A stretch of 64,000 nucleotides of DNA from Rhizobiales bacterium 2SD (lineage in GTDB: Bacteria; Pseudomonadota; Alphaproteobacteria; Rhizobiales; Beijerinckiaceae). This document shows, in pieces, positions 55,114-64,000 of the stretch. Under the pieces are notes generated by a model, which was given only the letters and a program-made list of their open reading frames with translations, made no database searches and had not been told where the DNA came from. How positions within the stretch are numbered: position 1 is the stretch's first letter; each line of letters begins with the position of its first letter. The DNA is taken from positions 1 through 64,000 of the forward strand of contig SCMY01000008.1 of NCBI GenBank assembly GCA_005502805.1. Direction: 5' to 3'. The translations under genes were made by a program, and so were the position numbers.

Positions 55114-55440
55114 ATGGCGATGATGCTGCTCGACCCCAACGTCGCGATTCTCGCACTCGTGATCGCCACCGCTTCGCCGGTGGAGACGGTCGATGCGCCG
55201 CAGCCGATCTCGTGCCTGTCCGCCGAAGCCACGCGCGAAGCCGTGTCGGACGGCAAGGTCATGCAGCCCGCCGCCGCGTCGCGCCATGCCCGCGAGGCGG
55301 CGCCCGGCGAAGTCCTGCGGATCAGGCTCTGCCGCCAGGGCGACGAGTTCGTCTACGTGGTGACGACGATGAAGCGCGATGGCCGCGTCGCCCGGGTCAC
55401 GCTCGACGGCGCCTCGGGCAAGGTGGCGGATATCCGCTAG
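55114..55440 (+). CDS. small PepSY-like periplasmic protein (FeuN-like position)
   Basis: A 108-aa protein with a short hydrophobic N-terminal segment (AILALVIATASP) and a C-terminal PepSY-like half (VLRIRLCRQGDEFVYVV, then RVTLDGASGKVADIR). It directly precedes a FeuP/FeuQ-type two-component system. In Sinorhizobium meliloti the small periplasmic FeuN upstream of feuPQ restrains FeuQ. This protein could do the same; the equivalence is inferred from position and domain. Confidence 0.72.
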   Translation: MAMMLLDPNVAILALVIATASPVETVDAPQPISCLSAEATREAVSDGKVMQPAAASRHAREAAPGEVLRIRLCRQGDEFVYVVTTMKRDGRVARVTLDGASGKVADIR

Positions 55441-55487
55441 TTCAGCTATTCCCCGTTCCTTGATCCGCCAATCGGAGAAAAGCCGCC

Positions 55488-56150
55488 GTGCGACTGCTCG
55501 TCGTCGAGGACGACAAGGACCTCAACCGCCAGATCGTCAATGCACTGGAGAACGCCGGCTATGCCGTCGACAAGGCTTTCGACGGCGAGGAAGGACTCTA
55601 TCTCGGTGAGACCGAGCCCTATGACGCGGTGATCCTCGATCTCGGCCTGCCCAAGGTTGACGGCGTCGCCGTGTTGCAGGGCTGGCGCCGGGCTGGAAAG
55701 ACCATGCCGGTCTTGATCCTGACGGCGCGCGATCGCTGGAGCGACAAGGTCTCGGGCTTCGACGCAGGCGCTGATGACTATGTCGTCAAACCGTTCCACA
55801 TCGAGGAACTGCTGGCCCGCGTCCGCGCCTTGCTGCGTCGTGCCGCTGGCCACGCGACCGCCGAGCTGATCTGTGGTCCCGTCCGGCTCGACACGCGCGC
55901 CAGCCGCGTCGTCGTTGACGGCAACCCGGTCAAGCTGACCTCGCACGAATACCGGTTGCTCGCCTACCTCATGCATCACCAGGGCCGCGTTGTCTCGCGC
56001 ACCGAGCTGGTGGAGCACCTCTACGACCAGGATTTCGACCGCGATTCCAATACGATCGAGGTCTTCGTCGGCCGCCTGCGCAAGAAGCTCGGCGTCGACG
56101 TCATCGAGACCGTGCGCGGTCTCGGCTATATCGCTGCCGCGAAATCCTGA
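55488..56150 (+). CDS. feuP: OmpR-family response regulator, FeuP type
   Basis: A 220-aa response regulator. The receiver domain has acidic residues EDDKD, the phosphorylated aspartate in VILDLGLPKVDG and lysine in VVKPF. The C-terminal winged helix ends in VETVRGLGYIA. GGAGAAA lies before GTG 55488. It is coupled to the histidine kinase gene 7 bases downstream. In rhizobia FeuP controls cyclic glucan export (ndvA) and envelope functions. Confidence 0.87.
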   Translation: MRLLVVEDDKDLNRQIVNALENAGYAVDKAFDGEEGLYLGETEPYDAVILDLGLPKVDGVAVLQGWRRAGKTMPVLILTARDRWSDKVSGFDAGADDYVVKPFHIEELLARVRALLRRAAGHATAELICGPVRLDTRASRVVVDGNPVKLTSHEYRLLAYLMHHQGRVVSRTELVEHLYDQDFDRDSNTIEVFVGRLRKKLGVDVIETVRGLGYIAAAKS

Positions 56151-56157
56151 GGCCGTC

Positions 56158-57534
56158 ATGCCGGTCACGCGGCAGCGCTTCTCGCTCGGCGCCCGGCTTT
56201 TCATCTCGGCCGCCATCTGCTGCGCGCTGGTGCTGATCCTGGCCGGCTTCGGCCTGACCACCTTCTATCGCCGCTCGGCCGAGCGCGGTTTCGACGAGCG
56301 CCTCAGCGTCTACATCAAGGAGCTGGTCGCTGATCTTGCGGCTCCGCCCGAGGCTGAGCGTCAGGCGATCGGTGATCTCGGCGAACCGCGCTTCGATCTG
56401 CCATTGTCCGGCTGGTACTGGCAGATCATCAGGCTCGACGGCGAACGCCCGAGCGTGCGCACGTCGCGCTCCCTCGTCGGCGGACAGCTGCCTAAATTGC
56501 TGGATCAGAACCTGCAGACGAATGCGCGCGGCCTGCGCGAGAGTTATGTCTCCGGCCCGGACGAGCGGCGTCTGCGCGTGCTCGAACGCGAGATCGATGT
56601 CGGCGAAGATGGCCGCTTCACGGTCGGCGTCGCTGCGCCGGCTGACGAGATCGAGGGCGACATCCGCGATTTTCGCTTCGCCCTGACCCTGACCTTCCTC
56701 TTCCTCGGCCTCGCCCTCGTCGCATCGACCATCGCCCAGGTCCGCTTCGGCCTGCGTCCGCTGGCGCGTTTGCGCGCCGCCGTGGGCACGGTGCGCACGG
56801 GTGAAAGTACGCGTATCGCCGGGCGCTATCCGCCGGATCTGGCCCCCCTCGCAGGCGAGCTCAATCAGTTGATCGACGCCAACCGCGAGATCCTGGAGCG
56901 CGCGCGTACCCAGGTCGGCAACCTTGCCCATGCTCTCAAGACGCCGCTCAGCGTGATGCAGAACGAGGCCGAAGCCGGACAGGGCGTCCTGTCCCAGACC
57001 GTCCGCCACCAGACGGCGATCATGCGCGATCAGGTGCAGTACTACCTTGATCGAGCCCGGGCCGCCGCTTTGTCCGGCGCGCTCGGCGGCATCTGCGAGA
57101 TCTCGCCATCGCTCGATGCGTTGATCCGCACCTTCGAGAAGATCGCGCAGGGCAGGGCGATCGAGGGCAGCCATACTGTTCCCGCCGCCACCCGATTTCG
57201 TGGCGAGAAGCAGGATTTCGAGGAAATGCTCGGCAATCTTCTCGACAACGCCTTCAAATGGGCGCGAACCGAGGTGAGAGTCAGCCAGGCGCCCGAAAGC
57301 GAGACGCCGGAAGGGCGCCTTGTCCTGCTGATCGAAGACGATGGCCCCGGCCTTCCCGACGACGCCATGGCCGAAGTCCTCAAGCGCGGCCGCAGGCTCG
57401 ACGAGACGACGCCGGGCTCCGGCCTCGGGCTCTCGATCGTCGTCGACCTCGCCAAACTCTACGGTGGAGGCCTCTCGTTGGAGCGTTCGCCGCTGGGAGG
57501 TCTCAAGGCCCGGCTCGTCCTGCCAGCGGTCTGA
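56158..57534 (+). CDS. feuQ: sensor histidine kinase, FeuQ type
   Basis: A 458-aa inner-membrane kinase. There are two membrane segments (about residues 14-36 and 175-195) flanking a periplasmic sensor domain, then a HAMP-like linker. The phosphorylated histidine is in AHALKTPLSVM. The ATPase domain has the N-box LGNLLDNAFKWA, DDGPGLPDD and GSGLGLSIV. The PhoQ-like H-box fits FeuQ. ATG 56158 has GAGG just upstream. Confidence 0.88.
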   Translation: MPVTRQRFSLGARLFISAAICCALVLILAGFGLTTFYRRSAERGFDERLSVYIKELVADLAAPPEAERQAIGDLGEPRFDLPLSGWYWQIIRLDGERPSVRTSRSLVGGQLPKLLDQNLQTNARGLRESYVSGPDERRLRVLEREIDVGEDGRFTVGVAAPADEIEGDIRDFRFALTLTFLFLGLALVASTIAQVRFGLRPLARLRAAVGTVRTGESTRIAGRYPPDLAPLAGELNQLIDANREILERARTQVGNLAHALKTPLSVMQNEAEAGQGVLSQTVRHQTAIMRDQVQYYLDRARAAALSGALGGICEISPSLDALIRTFEKIAQGRAIEGSHTVPAATRFRGEKQDFEEMLGNLLDNAFKWARTEVRVSQAPESETPEGRLVLLIEDDGPGLPDDAMAEVLKRGRRLDETTPGSGLGLSIVVDLAKLYGGGLSLERSPLGGLKARLVLPAV

Positions 57535-57610
57535 CGCCGCATTGCCCGCGTGACCCTTTGTCGCCATCTTCGGACATGAACCGGTACCTTCGAACAGCTA
57601 TGAACGGCGA

Positions 57611-58714
57611 ATGCTGATCTGGATCATCTTCGCAGCCATGACCGGGGCTGCGGTCATGGCTGTGCTCTGGCCGCTCGGCCGCCGGGCGCCGGCGCTCTCC
57701 GCCGACACGGCCGGGGCGACCGCGCTCTACCGCGCCCAGCTCGCCGAGATCGACCGCGATCTCGGCCGCAAGCTGATCGGCTCGGTGGAGGCCGATGCGG
57801 CCAAGGCTGAGGCTGCGCGCCGGTTGCTGCGCGAGACGGCAACGGAAACGATGCCGGCCGGCGAGAGCGAGCCGGCGCTGCGTCGGCGCCGCGCGGCGTC
57901 CGCCATCGCGCTGTCCTGCGTGCCCCTGCTGGCACTGCTGATCTATGGCGCCTATGGCTCGCCTATGGTTCCGGATCAGCCCCTCGCCGCGCGGATGAAG
58001 GGTAATCCGGCTCAGGATTTCGAACTGGCGCTGGCGCGCATCGAGGCGCACCTCGCCGCGAACCCCACCGACGGCAAGGGCTGGAACGTGCTTGCCCCGG
58101 TCTATCTCCGGCAGGGCCGTTTCGACGATGCCGCGAAGGCCTTCGCCAATGCGATCCGCTATGACGGTGCCACCACCGAACGGCTAGGCGGCCAGGCCGA
58201 GGCGCAGCTCCTCGCTGCCGGCGGCGTCGTCACGGCAGCAGCGCGCGAGAGCCTCGCCGAGGCGCTGAAGCTCGATCCGGCCAATCCGCGCGCCCGGTTC
58301 TTCCTGGCGATAGCACAGGAGCAGGACGGGCAGGTGCCGACAGCGATCGCGTCGCTCAAGGCCCTGCTCGCGGATGCGCCGGCCGATGCGCCCTGGGCCG
58401 CGACGGTACGGGCCCGTCTTGAAGGGCTGGAACGTTCATCCGCTCCGGCCGACGCGATCGCGAGCCTGCCCGAAGCCGAACGCATGGGGGCGATTCGCGG
58501 TATGGTCGAGAGCCTTGCCGCGCGGCTCGCCGAAGGCGGGGGCAGCCTCGCCGACTGGTCGCGCCTGATCCGCTCGCAGGCGGTCCTGGGTGAGCGCGAG
58601 GCCGCGCAAAAATCGCTCTCCACGGCTCGCCAGCGCCTGGCACCCGATCAGGCGGCTGCGTCCGCTCTCGACGGCCTGCGCAGCGAACTCGGCCTGCAGG
58701 AGGCCGCACCATGA
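57611..58714 (+). CDS. ccmI: cytochrome c biogenesis protein CcmI
   Basis: A 367-aa membrane-anchored TPR protein. The N-terminus [23 protein letters not shown] is a first membrane segment and a second lies at about residues 98-115 ([19 protein letters not shown]). The C-terminal periplasmic region carries TPR motifs ([23 protein letters not shown]). It chaperones apocytochrome c to the heme lyase. It overlaps ccmE by 4 bases. Confidence 0.93.
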   Translation: MLIWIIFAAMTGAAVMAVLWPLGRRAPALSADTAGATALYRAQLAEIDRDLGRKLIGSVEADAAKAEAARRLLRETATETMPAGESEPALRRRRAASAIALSCVPLLALLIYGAYGSPMVPDQPLAARMKGNPAQDFELALARIEAHLAANPTDGKGWNVLAPVYLRQGRFDDAAKAFANAIRYDGATTERLGGQAEAQLLAAGGVVTAAARESLAEALKLDPANPRARFFLAIAQEQDGQVPTAIASLKALLADAPADAPWAATVRARLEGLERSSAPADAIASLPEAERMGAIRGMVESLAARLAEGGGSLADWSRLIRSQAVLGEREAAQKSLSTARQRLAPDQAAASALDGLRSELGLQEAAP

Positions 58715-59229
58715 CCATTCAGGCCGGCATCCCAGCCACGCCGCCGCGCAAGCGCTTGACCCGCAAGCAGCGCCGCCTCGTCGTCATCGCCTCGGCCGGC
58801 GTCGTCCTCGGGCTCGCCGCCGGCCTCGTCGCCTATGCGCTGCGGGATTCGATCGTCTTCTTCTACGGTCCGACCGAGGTCGTCGAGAAGGGCCTCGCGC
58901 CCGGCACCCGCTTGCGCCTTGGCGGCCTGGTCGAAACCGGCTCGGTCGAGCGTGGAGCCAATCAGCGCGTCAACTTCGCTGTTACCGACGGCAAGACCAG
59001 GACCATGGTCAGCTATACGGGCCTGCTGCCCGATCTCTTCCGTGAAGGGCAGGGCGTGGTCACCGAGGGCGTGCTGGAAGGACCGGGGCGGTTCCGCGCC
59101 GATTCCGTCCTCGCCAAGCATGACGAGACCTACATGCCGCGCGAAGTCGCCGACGCGCTCAAGAAGCAGGGCCATTGGCAGCCCGGCGAAACCAAGCCCG
59201 GCGCGCCCGCAGCGCCGGTCACGAAATAG
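58711..59229 (+). CDS. ccmE: heme chaperone CcmE
   Basis: A 172-aa membrane-anchored heme chaperone. It has a basic N-terminus ([18 protein letters not shown]), one membrane segment and an OB-fold domain. The covalent heme-binding histidine is in AKHDETYMP (usual HDENY). It passes heme to CcmF. The ATG overlaps the ccmI stop (ATGA). Confidence 0.96.
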   Translation: MTIQAGIPATPPRKRLTRKQRRLVVIASAGVVLGLAAGLVAYALRDSIVFFYGPTEVVEKGLAPGTRLRLGGLVETGSVERGANQRVNFAVTDGKTRTMVSYTGLLPDLFREGQGVVTEGVLEGPGRFRADSVLAKHDETYMPREVADALKKQGHWQPGETKPGAPAAPVTK

Positions 59230-59239
59230 GGCCGCACCT

Positions 59240-61222
59240 GTGTTCGTCGAGATCGGTCATTTCGCCCTGGCATTGGCGCTCGGTGTCGCGGTCGTCCAGA
59301 CGGTCGTGCCGCTCTGGGGCGTGGCCCGGAACGATCCCGCCTTGGCCTCGGTCGGCCCGGCAGCGGCGATCGCCAGCTTCCTTCTGGTGGCGCTCTCGTT
59401 CGGCTGTCTGGTGATGTCCTATGCGACATCTGATTTCTCGGTCGAGAACGTTGCGGCCAACTCCCATTCGACGCAGCCGTTGATCTACAAGCTGACCGCG
59501 ACCTGGGGAAACCATGAGGGCTCGATGCTGCTCTGGGTCCTCATCCTCGTACTGTTCGGTGCCCTGGTCGCGCTCTCGCGCCGCTCGCTGCCGCCGAAGC
59601 TGCGGGCCGGCACGCTTGCGGCGCAGGGCAGTGTCAGCGTCGCTTTCCTTGCCTTCACGCTGCTGACTTCCAACCCGTTCCGGCGGCTAGTCCCGGCGCC
59701 GGGGGAGGGGCAGGACCTCAACCCGATCCTGCAGGACCTCGGCCTCGCGATCCATCCGCCGCTGCTTTATGTCGGCTATGTCGGCTTCTCGATCACCTAT
59801 GCCTTCGCCGTCGCGGCGCTGATCGAGGGCAAGATCGACGCGGTCTGGGCCCGCGCCGTCCGGCCTTGGACCTTGTTGGCCTGGACCTTCCTGACCCTCG
59901 GCATCGCCATGGGCTCCTACTGGGCCTACTACGAGCTCGGCTGGGGCGGCTGGTGGTTCTGGGACCCGGTCGAGAACGCCTCCCTGATGCCCTGGCTCGC
60001 CGGCACGGCGCTGATCCATTCGACCGTGGTGATGGAGAAGCGCGACGCGCTCAAGGTCTGGACGATCCTGCTTGCCATCCTGACCTTCTCCCTCTCGCTG
60101 CTCGGCACCTTCATCGTCCGCTCCGGCGTGCTGACCTCGGTCCACTCCTTCGCCAGCGACCCGCAGCGCGGCCTGTTCATCCTCGGCATCCTGATCGCCT
60201 TCATCGGCGGCTCGCTGGCGCTGTTCGCCTGGCGGGCGCCGCTCCTGAAGCAGGGCGGCCTGTTCGCGCCGGTCTCGCGGGAGAGCGCGCTCGTCGTCAA
60301 CAACCTGTTCCTGGCGACGGCCTGCGCCACCGTCTTCATCGGCACGCTCTATCCGCTCGTGCTGGAGATGGTCACCGGCGACAAGATCTCGGTCGGTCCG
60401 CCCTTCTTCAACGCCACCTTCGTGCCGCTGCTGGTGCCGCTGCTGCTGTTGTTGCCGATCGGCCAGACGCTGGCTTGGAAGCGCGGCGATCTGCTCGGCG
60501 CCGCCCAGCGGGCGCAGGTCGCTTTCGGTGTCGGCGTCGTCACCTCCTTGGTGATCTTCGCCTTCGTCCGCGGCGGCCCGGTATTGGCGCCGCTCGGCAT
60601 CGGCCTCGGCGTCTTCCTCGTCGTCGGAGCGTTCTGGGAGGTCGGCGAGCGAGTCGTCGGCCGCGCCAGCGGCGCCTCCGCCATGCTGTCGCGGGCGAAA
60701 GGCCTGCCGCGCTCGGCCTGGGGCACCGCACTCGGCCATGCCGGCGTCGGCATCAGCGTGATCGGCATCGCCGCGGTAGCCTGGGGCACCGAGTCGATCG
60801 GCATGCTCAAGGTCGGCGAGAGCCTGACCAGCGGCCGCTATACCGCGACGCTGGAGGCTGTGACGCCGCGCACCGGGCCGAACTATCGTGAGGACGCGGC
60901 CCGTTTCCGCATCGTCGCCGATGGCCGCGAGCTCAAGCCGGTCGAGGCGATGAAGCGCATCTATACGGCCCGGGCCATGCCGACGACCGAGGCCGGCATC
61001 CGCACCGTCGGGCTCGGGCAGGCCTATATCAGCCTGGGCGAGCCCGACGCCAGCGGAGCGATTGCGGTCAAGCTGCACGACAAGCCGCTGATCCTGCTGA
61101 TCTGGATCGGCGCGCTGGTGATGGCGGCAGGTGGCGCGCTCTCGCTGACCGACCGGCGCTTCCGCCTGGCCGCGCCACGACGCACGGCGGCGCCGGCCGC
61201 GATGCCGCAGGCGGCTGAGTGA
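59240..61222 (+). CDS. ccmF: heme lyase subunit CcmF
   Basis: A 660-aa polytopic membrane protein with about 15 hydrophobic segments. The tryptophan-rich WWD motif reads WGGWWFWDPVENASLMPWL, and heme-ligand histidines are present (NHEGSMLLW, HPPLLY, HSTVV). It attaches heme to apocytochrome c with CcmH/CcmI. The start is GTG 59240, 10 bases after ccmE; the longer frame upstream is a shadow of ccmE. The stop overlaps ccmH (GTGA). Confidence 0.94.
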   Translation: MFVEIGHFALALALGVAVVQTVVPLWGVARNDPALASVGPAAAIASFLLVALSFGCLVMSYATSDFSVENVAANSHSTQPLIYKLTATWGNHEGSMLLWVLILVLFGALVALSRRSLPPKLRAGTLAAQGSVSVAFLAFTLLTSNPFRRLVPAPGEGQDLNPILQDLGLAIHPPLLYVGYVGFSITYAFAVAALIEGKIDAVWARAVRPWTLLAWTFLTLGIAMGSYWAYYELGWGGWWFWDPVENASLMPWLAGTALIHSTVVMEKRDALKVWTILLAILTFSLSLLGTFIVRSGVLTSVHSFASDPQRGLFILGILIAFIGGSLALFAWRAPLLKQGGLFAPVSRESALVVNNLFLATACATVFIGTLYPLVLEMVTGDKISVGPPFFNATFVPLLVPLLLLLPIGQTLAWKRGDLLGAAQRAQVAFGVGVVTSLVIFAFVRGGPVLAPLGIGLGVFLVVGAFWEVGERVVGRASGASAMLSRAKGLPRSAWGTALGHAGVGISVIGIAAVAWGTESIGMLKVGESLTSGRYTATLEAVTPRTGPNYREDAARFRIVADGRELKPVEAMKRIYTARAMPTTEAGIRTVGLGQAYISLGEPDASGAIAVKLHDKPLILLIWIGALVMAAGGALSLTDRRFRLAAPRRTAAPAAMPQAAE

Positions 61223-61686
61223 CTCTGATGCGTGCCATTCCGCTTCTCCTCGCTGCGCTGCTGGTCCTGTCGACACCGGTTCTCGCCGTGCAGCCGAACG
61301 AGGTGCTGAAGGATCAGGTTCTGGAGCAGCGCGCGCGGCAGATTTCCTCCGGTCTGCGTTGCCTGGTCTGCCAGAACCAGTCGATCGACGATTCCGACGC
61401 GCCGCTCGCCAAGGATCTGCGCGTCCTCGTCCGGGAGCGATTGACCGCTGGCGACAGCGACAAGGGGGTGATCGATTTCGTCGTAGCCCGCTATGGCGAT
61501 TTCGTCCTGCTGCGCCCGCCGATGAATGCGCGCACGATCGCGCTCTGGGCAGCGCCCTTTCTGATCGTGCTGTTCGGCTCTGCTTTCCTCTGGCGCCGGC
61601 GCAACCGCGCGGCGGCGGCTGCCGTCACGTTGACGGCCGAAGAGCAGCGCCGGCTCGACGACCTGCTACGTGACGAGCGCGGCTGA
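61219..61686 (+). CDS. ccmH: cytochrome c maturation thiol reductase CcmH
   Basis: A 155-aa periplasmic-facing oxidoreductase. It has a signal segment at the N-terminus, the redox motif CLVCQNQSIDDSDA (CxxC) and a C-terminal membrane anchor (ALWAAPFLIVLFGSAFLW). It reduces apocytochrome c cysteines before heme attachment. GTG 61219 overlaps the ccmF stop; ATG 61228 is an alternative. Confidence 0.93.
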   Translation: MTLMRAIPLLLAALLVLSTPVLAVQPNEVLKDQVLEQRARQISSGLRCLVCQNQSIDDSDAPLAKDLRVLVRERLTAGDSDKGVIDFVVARYGDFVLLRPPMNARTIALWAAPFLIVLFGSAFLWRRRNRAAAAAVTLTAEEQRRLDDLLRDERG

Positions 61687-61699
61687 CGGCGCGCCAACC

Positions 61700-61714
61700 T
61701 TACAAAACTGTCAT
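61700..61714 (+). promoter_or_regulatory. AT-rich candidate regulator box upstream of degP
   Basis: TTACAAAACTGTCAT is an AT-rich stretch in a GC-rich gap, about 90 bases before the protease start. It resembles an imperfect tandem half-site of the OmpR/PhoB type, and an OmpR-type regulator is encoded downstream. The assignment is speculative. Confidence 0.25.
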
Positions 61715-61803
61715 CACCGGGCGAAATCCGGGTAAGGCGCCGCCCGTCATGGTTCACCTCACGAAGCAGGGAAGGCCCTGCCTCCCGCATCCAGGTGAGA
61801 ACC

Positions 61804-63039
61804 ATGACCACCCAAGAGAACAACACTCCCGAGACCACTACCCGCGCCCCGGCCACCGCTCGCTCGATCCTGAAGCGCGGCGCCCTCGTCGCCGGCGCCG
61901 CGACGCTGAGCATCGGCCTGATGGCCGGCCTCGCCGACAATTTCCTCAACACGCACGGCGCCGCCAATGCGCAGCCGGTCCAGCTCTCGGGCCTGCAGCA
62001 GACGCAGCTGCCGTCGTTCGCCGACGTCGTCGATCGGGTCAAGCCCGCGGTCGTCTCCGTCCGCGTCAAGGCCAAGGTTGTCGCCAGCGCCAATGACGAG
62101 GGCGGCCCGGCCGGCATCGAAGGCCTGCCTCCCGGTCATCCGCTCGAGCGCTTCCTCCGCCGCTTCGGCGAGGAGGGCATGGGCCCGCGCGGGCCGCAGC
62201 AGCAGCCGCGCCTCCAGCTCTCGCAGGGCTCTGGCTTCTTCATCAGCCAGGACGGCTATGTCGTCACCAACAACCACGTCGTCGCCAATGCGGCTGAGGT
62301 CCAGCTCGTCACCGATAGCGGCAAGACGCTCTCGGCCAAGGTGATCGGCACCGACCCGCGCACCGATCTGGCGCTGCTCAAGGTCAACGAATCCGGCAAC
62401 TACCCCTTCGTCCAGCTCGCCTCGGGCAAGCCGCGGATCGGCGAGTGGGTGCTTGCGGTCGGTAACCCGTTCGGCCTCGGCGGCACCGTGACGGCCGGCA
62501 TCGTCTCGGCGCAAGGGCGCGACATCGGTTCCGGCCCCTATGACGACTTCCTCCAGATCGACGCGGCAGTGAATCGCGGCAATTCCGGTGGGCCGACCTT
62601 CAACCAGAAGGGTGAGGTCGTCGGCGTCAACACCGCGATCTACTCGCCTTCGGGTGGCAATGTCGGTATCGCCTTCGCGATCCCGGCGGCTACGGTCCAG
62701 AGCGTCGTCGAGCAGCTCAAGGAGCATGGCTCGGTCGCCCGCGGCTTCATCGGCGTGCAGATCCAGCCGGTCACGGCCGAGGTCGCCGACGCGATCGGCC
62801 TGAAGGACGCCAAGGGCGCCCTGATCGCCGAGGCGCAGGCCAATGGTCCTGCCGCCAAGGCTGGCCTGAAGCGCGGCGACACCATCCTCGCCGTCAACGG
62901 CGAGAAGATCGCCGATGCCCGCGAGTTGTCGAAGAAGATCGCGACCTTCGCGCCGGGCACCAAGACCAGCCTGACCATCTGGCGCGATGGCAAGGAGCGC
63001 GAGGTCTCCTTCGAGGTCGGCCGCCAGCCGGCGGCCTGA
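61804..63039 (+). CDS. DegP/HtrA-type periplasmic serine protease (Do family)
   Basis: A 411-aa protease-chaperone for misfolded envelope proteins. It has an N-terminal signal or anchor (about residues 22-50), then the trypsin-like domain with His in NNHVVANA, Asp in DPRTDLALL and Ser in GNSGGP, and a single C-terminal PDZ domain (about 300-405: GFIGVQIQPV, AAKAGLKRGDTILAVNG). Two-PDZ DegP proteins are longer. ATG 61804 is preferred to GTG 61795. It sits between ccm genes and a two-component system, the usual rhizobial arrangement. Confidence 0.93.
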   Translation: MTTQENNTPETTTRAPATARSILKRGALVAGAATLSIGLMAGLADNFLNTHGAANAQPVQLSGLQQTQLPSFADVVDRVKPAVVSVRVKAKVVASANDEGGPAGIEGLPPGHPLERFLRRFGEEGMGPRGPQQQPRLQLSQGSGFFISQDGYVVTNNHVVANAAEVQLVTDSGKTLSAKVIGTDPRTDLALLKVNESGNYPFVQLASGKPRIGEWVLAVGNPFGLGGTVTAGIVSAQGRDIGSGPYDDFLQIDAAVNRGNSGGPTFNQKGEVVGVNTAIYSPSGGNVGIAFAIPAATVQSVVEQLKEHGSVARGFIGVQIQPVTAEVADAIGLKDAKGALIAEAQANGPAAKAGLKRGDTILAVNGEKIADARELSKKIATFAPGTKTSLTIWRDGKEREVSFEVGRQPAA

Positions 63040-63065
63040 CACCAGGTCCATCCAAGTTGGGGCAT

Positions 63066-63100
63066 GCTCTCGCGCGTAGCGTCAATTGATCTGCGAGAGC
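63066..63100. repeat. inverted repeat downstream of degP
   Basis: GCTCTCGC at 63066-63073 pairs with GCGAGAGC at 63093-63100 (19-base loop). A second compact hairpin, GCCGCC at 63158-63163 with GGCGGC at 63166-63171, lies further on. Either could end degP transcription; neither has a T-run. The rest of this 190-base gap shows no coding sequence. Confidence 0.4.
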
Positions 63101-63229
63101 CTGTTCCGGGCGGATGGCGTCTCCCGGCTGTCACGTCGCCCCCTGCCGGGAATGCCAGCCGCCTCGGCGGCAGGTCGGATCGTCACCTCCGGCCTGCCGC
63201 TTTTCGTTTTGATGAGGTAGCGTGACGCC

Positions 63230-63913
63230 ATGCGACTCCTGATCGTTGAAGACGATGCCGAGGCGGCAGCCTATCTGGTGAAAGCCTTTCGCGAGGCCGG
63301 CCATGTCGCCGACCACGCTCCCGATGGCCTGGAGGGTTATGCCATGGCGCAGGGCGGAGGCTATGACGTGCTCGTCGTCGACCGCATGCTGCCGCGCATG
63401 GACGGGCTCTCGGTGATCCGGTCACTGCGTGAGCAGGGCGAGACGGTGCCGGCACTGATCCTCTCGGCGCTCGCCCAGGTCGACGACCGCGTGAAGGGCC
63501 TGCGTGCCGGCGGTGACGATTACCTGCCCAAGCCCTATGCCTTCTCTGAGCTCCTTGCCCGCGTCGAGGTCCTGTCGCGCCGCCGCAGCGCACCGACCTC
63601 GGAACCGACCAGCTATCGCGTCGGCGATCTCCTGCTCGACCGGCTGGCTCATCGCGTCACCCGAGCCGGCGAGGAGATCGTGCTGCAGCCGCGCGAGTTC
63701 CGCCTGCTCGAATATCTGATGAAGCACGCCGGCCAGGTCGTGACCCGCACCATGCTGCTCGAGAACGTCTGGGACTATCATTTCGACCCGCAGACCAACG
63801 TCATCGACGTGCACGTCTCGCGGCTGCGCTCCAAGGTCGACAAGGGCTTCGAGCATCCGATGATCCACACCATCCGCGGCGCGGGATACATGGTCCGTGA
63901 CACAGCTCGCTGA
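63230..63913 (+). CDS. OmpR-family response regulator
   Basis: A 227-aa response regulator. The receiver has EDDAEAA, the phosphorylated Asp in VLVVDRMLPRMDG and a lysine in LPKPYAF. The winged-helix output domain ends HTIRGAGYMVRD. GAGGTAG precedes ATG 63230. It overlaps the start of a histidine kinase gene by 17 bases. Linkage to degP suggests control of envelope stress functions; the regulon is not visible. Confidence 0.92.
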   Translation: MRLLIVEDDAEAAAYLVKAFREAGHVADHAPDGLEGYAMAQGGGYDVLVVDRMLPRMDGLSVIRSLREQGETVPALILSALAQVDDRVKGLRAGGDDYLPKPYAFSELLARVEVLSRRRSAPTSEPTSYRVGDLLLDRLAHRVTRAGEEIVLQPREFRLLEYLMKHAGQVVTRTMLLENVWDYHFDPQTNVIDVHVSRLRSKVDKGFEHPMIHTIRGAGYMVRDTAR

Positions 63914-64000
63914 CGGCCGGACGGCGGACGCGACGCAGCCGTCCGGCCGCCTGCGCTTCCTGCCGCATCTCGTCCGCACCACCGCATTCAAGCTGACGGC
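63897..64000 (+). CDS. histidine kinase, N-terminal fragment
   Basis: From GTG 63897 an open frame runs off the right edge (34 codons). It reads VTQLADGRTADATQ, then RFLPHLVRTTAFKLT. The terminal LVRTTAFKLT is the common juxtamembrane start of sensor kinases paired with this class of regulator. It overlaps the regulator stop (63911-63913). Only position and this short motif support the call. Confidence 0.65.
   Translation, partial: MTQLADGRTADATQPSGRLRFLPHLVRTTAFKLT

Overview
The window is GC-rich DNA (roughly two thirds G+C by eye) from an alphaproteobacterium. Gene content points to Hyphomicrobiales (Rhizobiales), and Bosea or a close relative is my best guess: a FeuP/FeuQ-type two-component system, a rhizobial-type ccmI-ccmE-ccmF-ccmH-degP-regulator order, a complete RcGTA-type gene transfer agent (GTA) cluster, and the short 'GCTCGGG...CCCGAGC' intergenic palindromes common in that order. 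The genus is inference; no rRNA or tRNA gene is present to settle it.

Layout. 1-137: start of a malic enzyme gene (minus, cut by the window edge). 430-3100: a translationally coupled operon of a MoxR ATPase, a metallopeptidase-like/VWA protein and a small LCCL-domain protein. 3110-8761 (minus): a dipeptide/oligopeptide ABC transporter, with a divergent LysR regulator (8929-9897). 9903-15299: a stand-alone Lrp ligand-binding domain, a kynurenine-formamidase-like hydrolase, L-asparaginase II, a SulP permease and a Tat-exported beta-helix protein. 15358-18648: MeaB and two tandem DUF900 hydrolases. 18688-25420: penicillin-acylase-family enzyme, GNAT acetyltransferase, Lrp regulator divergent from a PLP gamma-lyase, lytic transglycosylase, DUF3750 protein. 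25552-29535: polyamine ABC transporter potFGHI. 29642-34848: a small secreted protein and, on minus, mutA-thiD-mutB. 35095-39217: DUF2267-like protein, HerA-type ATPase, M20 dipeptidase and LOG protein.

39371-55061 is a full GTA structural operon (gp1 to gp15 equivalents: terminase, portal, prohead protease, capsid, connectors, tail tube, chaperones, a short tape measure, baseplate/hub proteins). No integrase, repressor or lysis genes are linked to it. Two secreted trypsin-fold proteases sit on the opposite strand between the capsid and first connector genes. They are the most unexpected element here.

55114-64000: a FeuN-like PepSY protein with FeuP/FeuQ, the cytochrome c maturation genes ccmI, ccmE, ccmF and ccmH, a DegP-type periplasmic protease, and a second OmpR-type regulator followed by the start of its histidine kinase. 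This end reads as an envelope-maintenance block.

Coding density is very high. Many neighbours overlap by 1 or 4 bases (ATGA, GTGA, TGATG), so most operons are probably translationally coupled. No gene-free stretch exceeds 300 bases; the longest (138-429, 8762-8928, 34849-35094, 63040-63229) are described individually or hold only hairpins and promoters. I saw no tRNA, rRNA, insertion sequence or CRISPR array.
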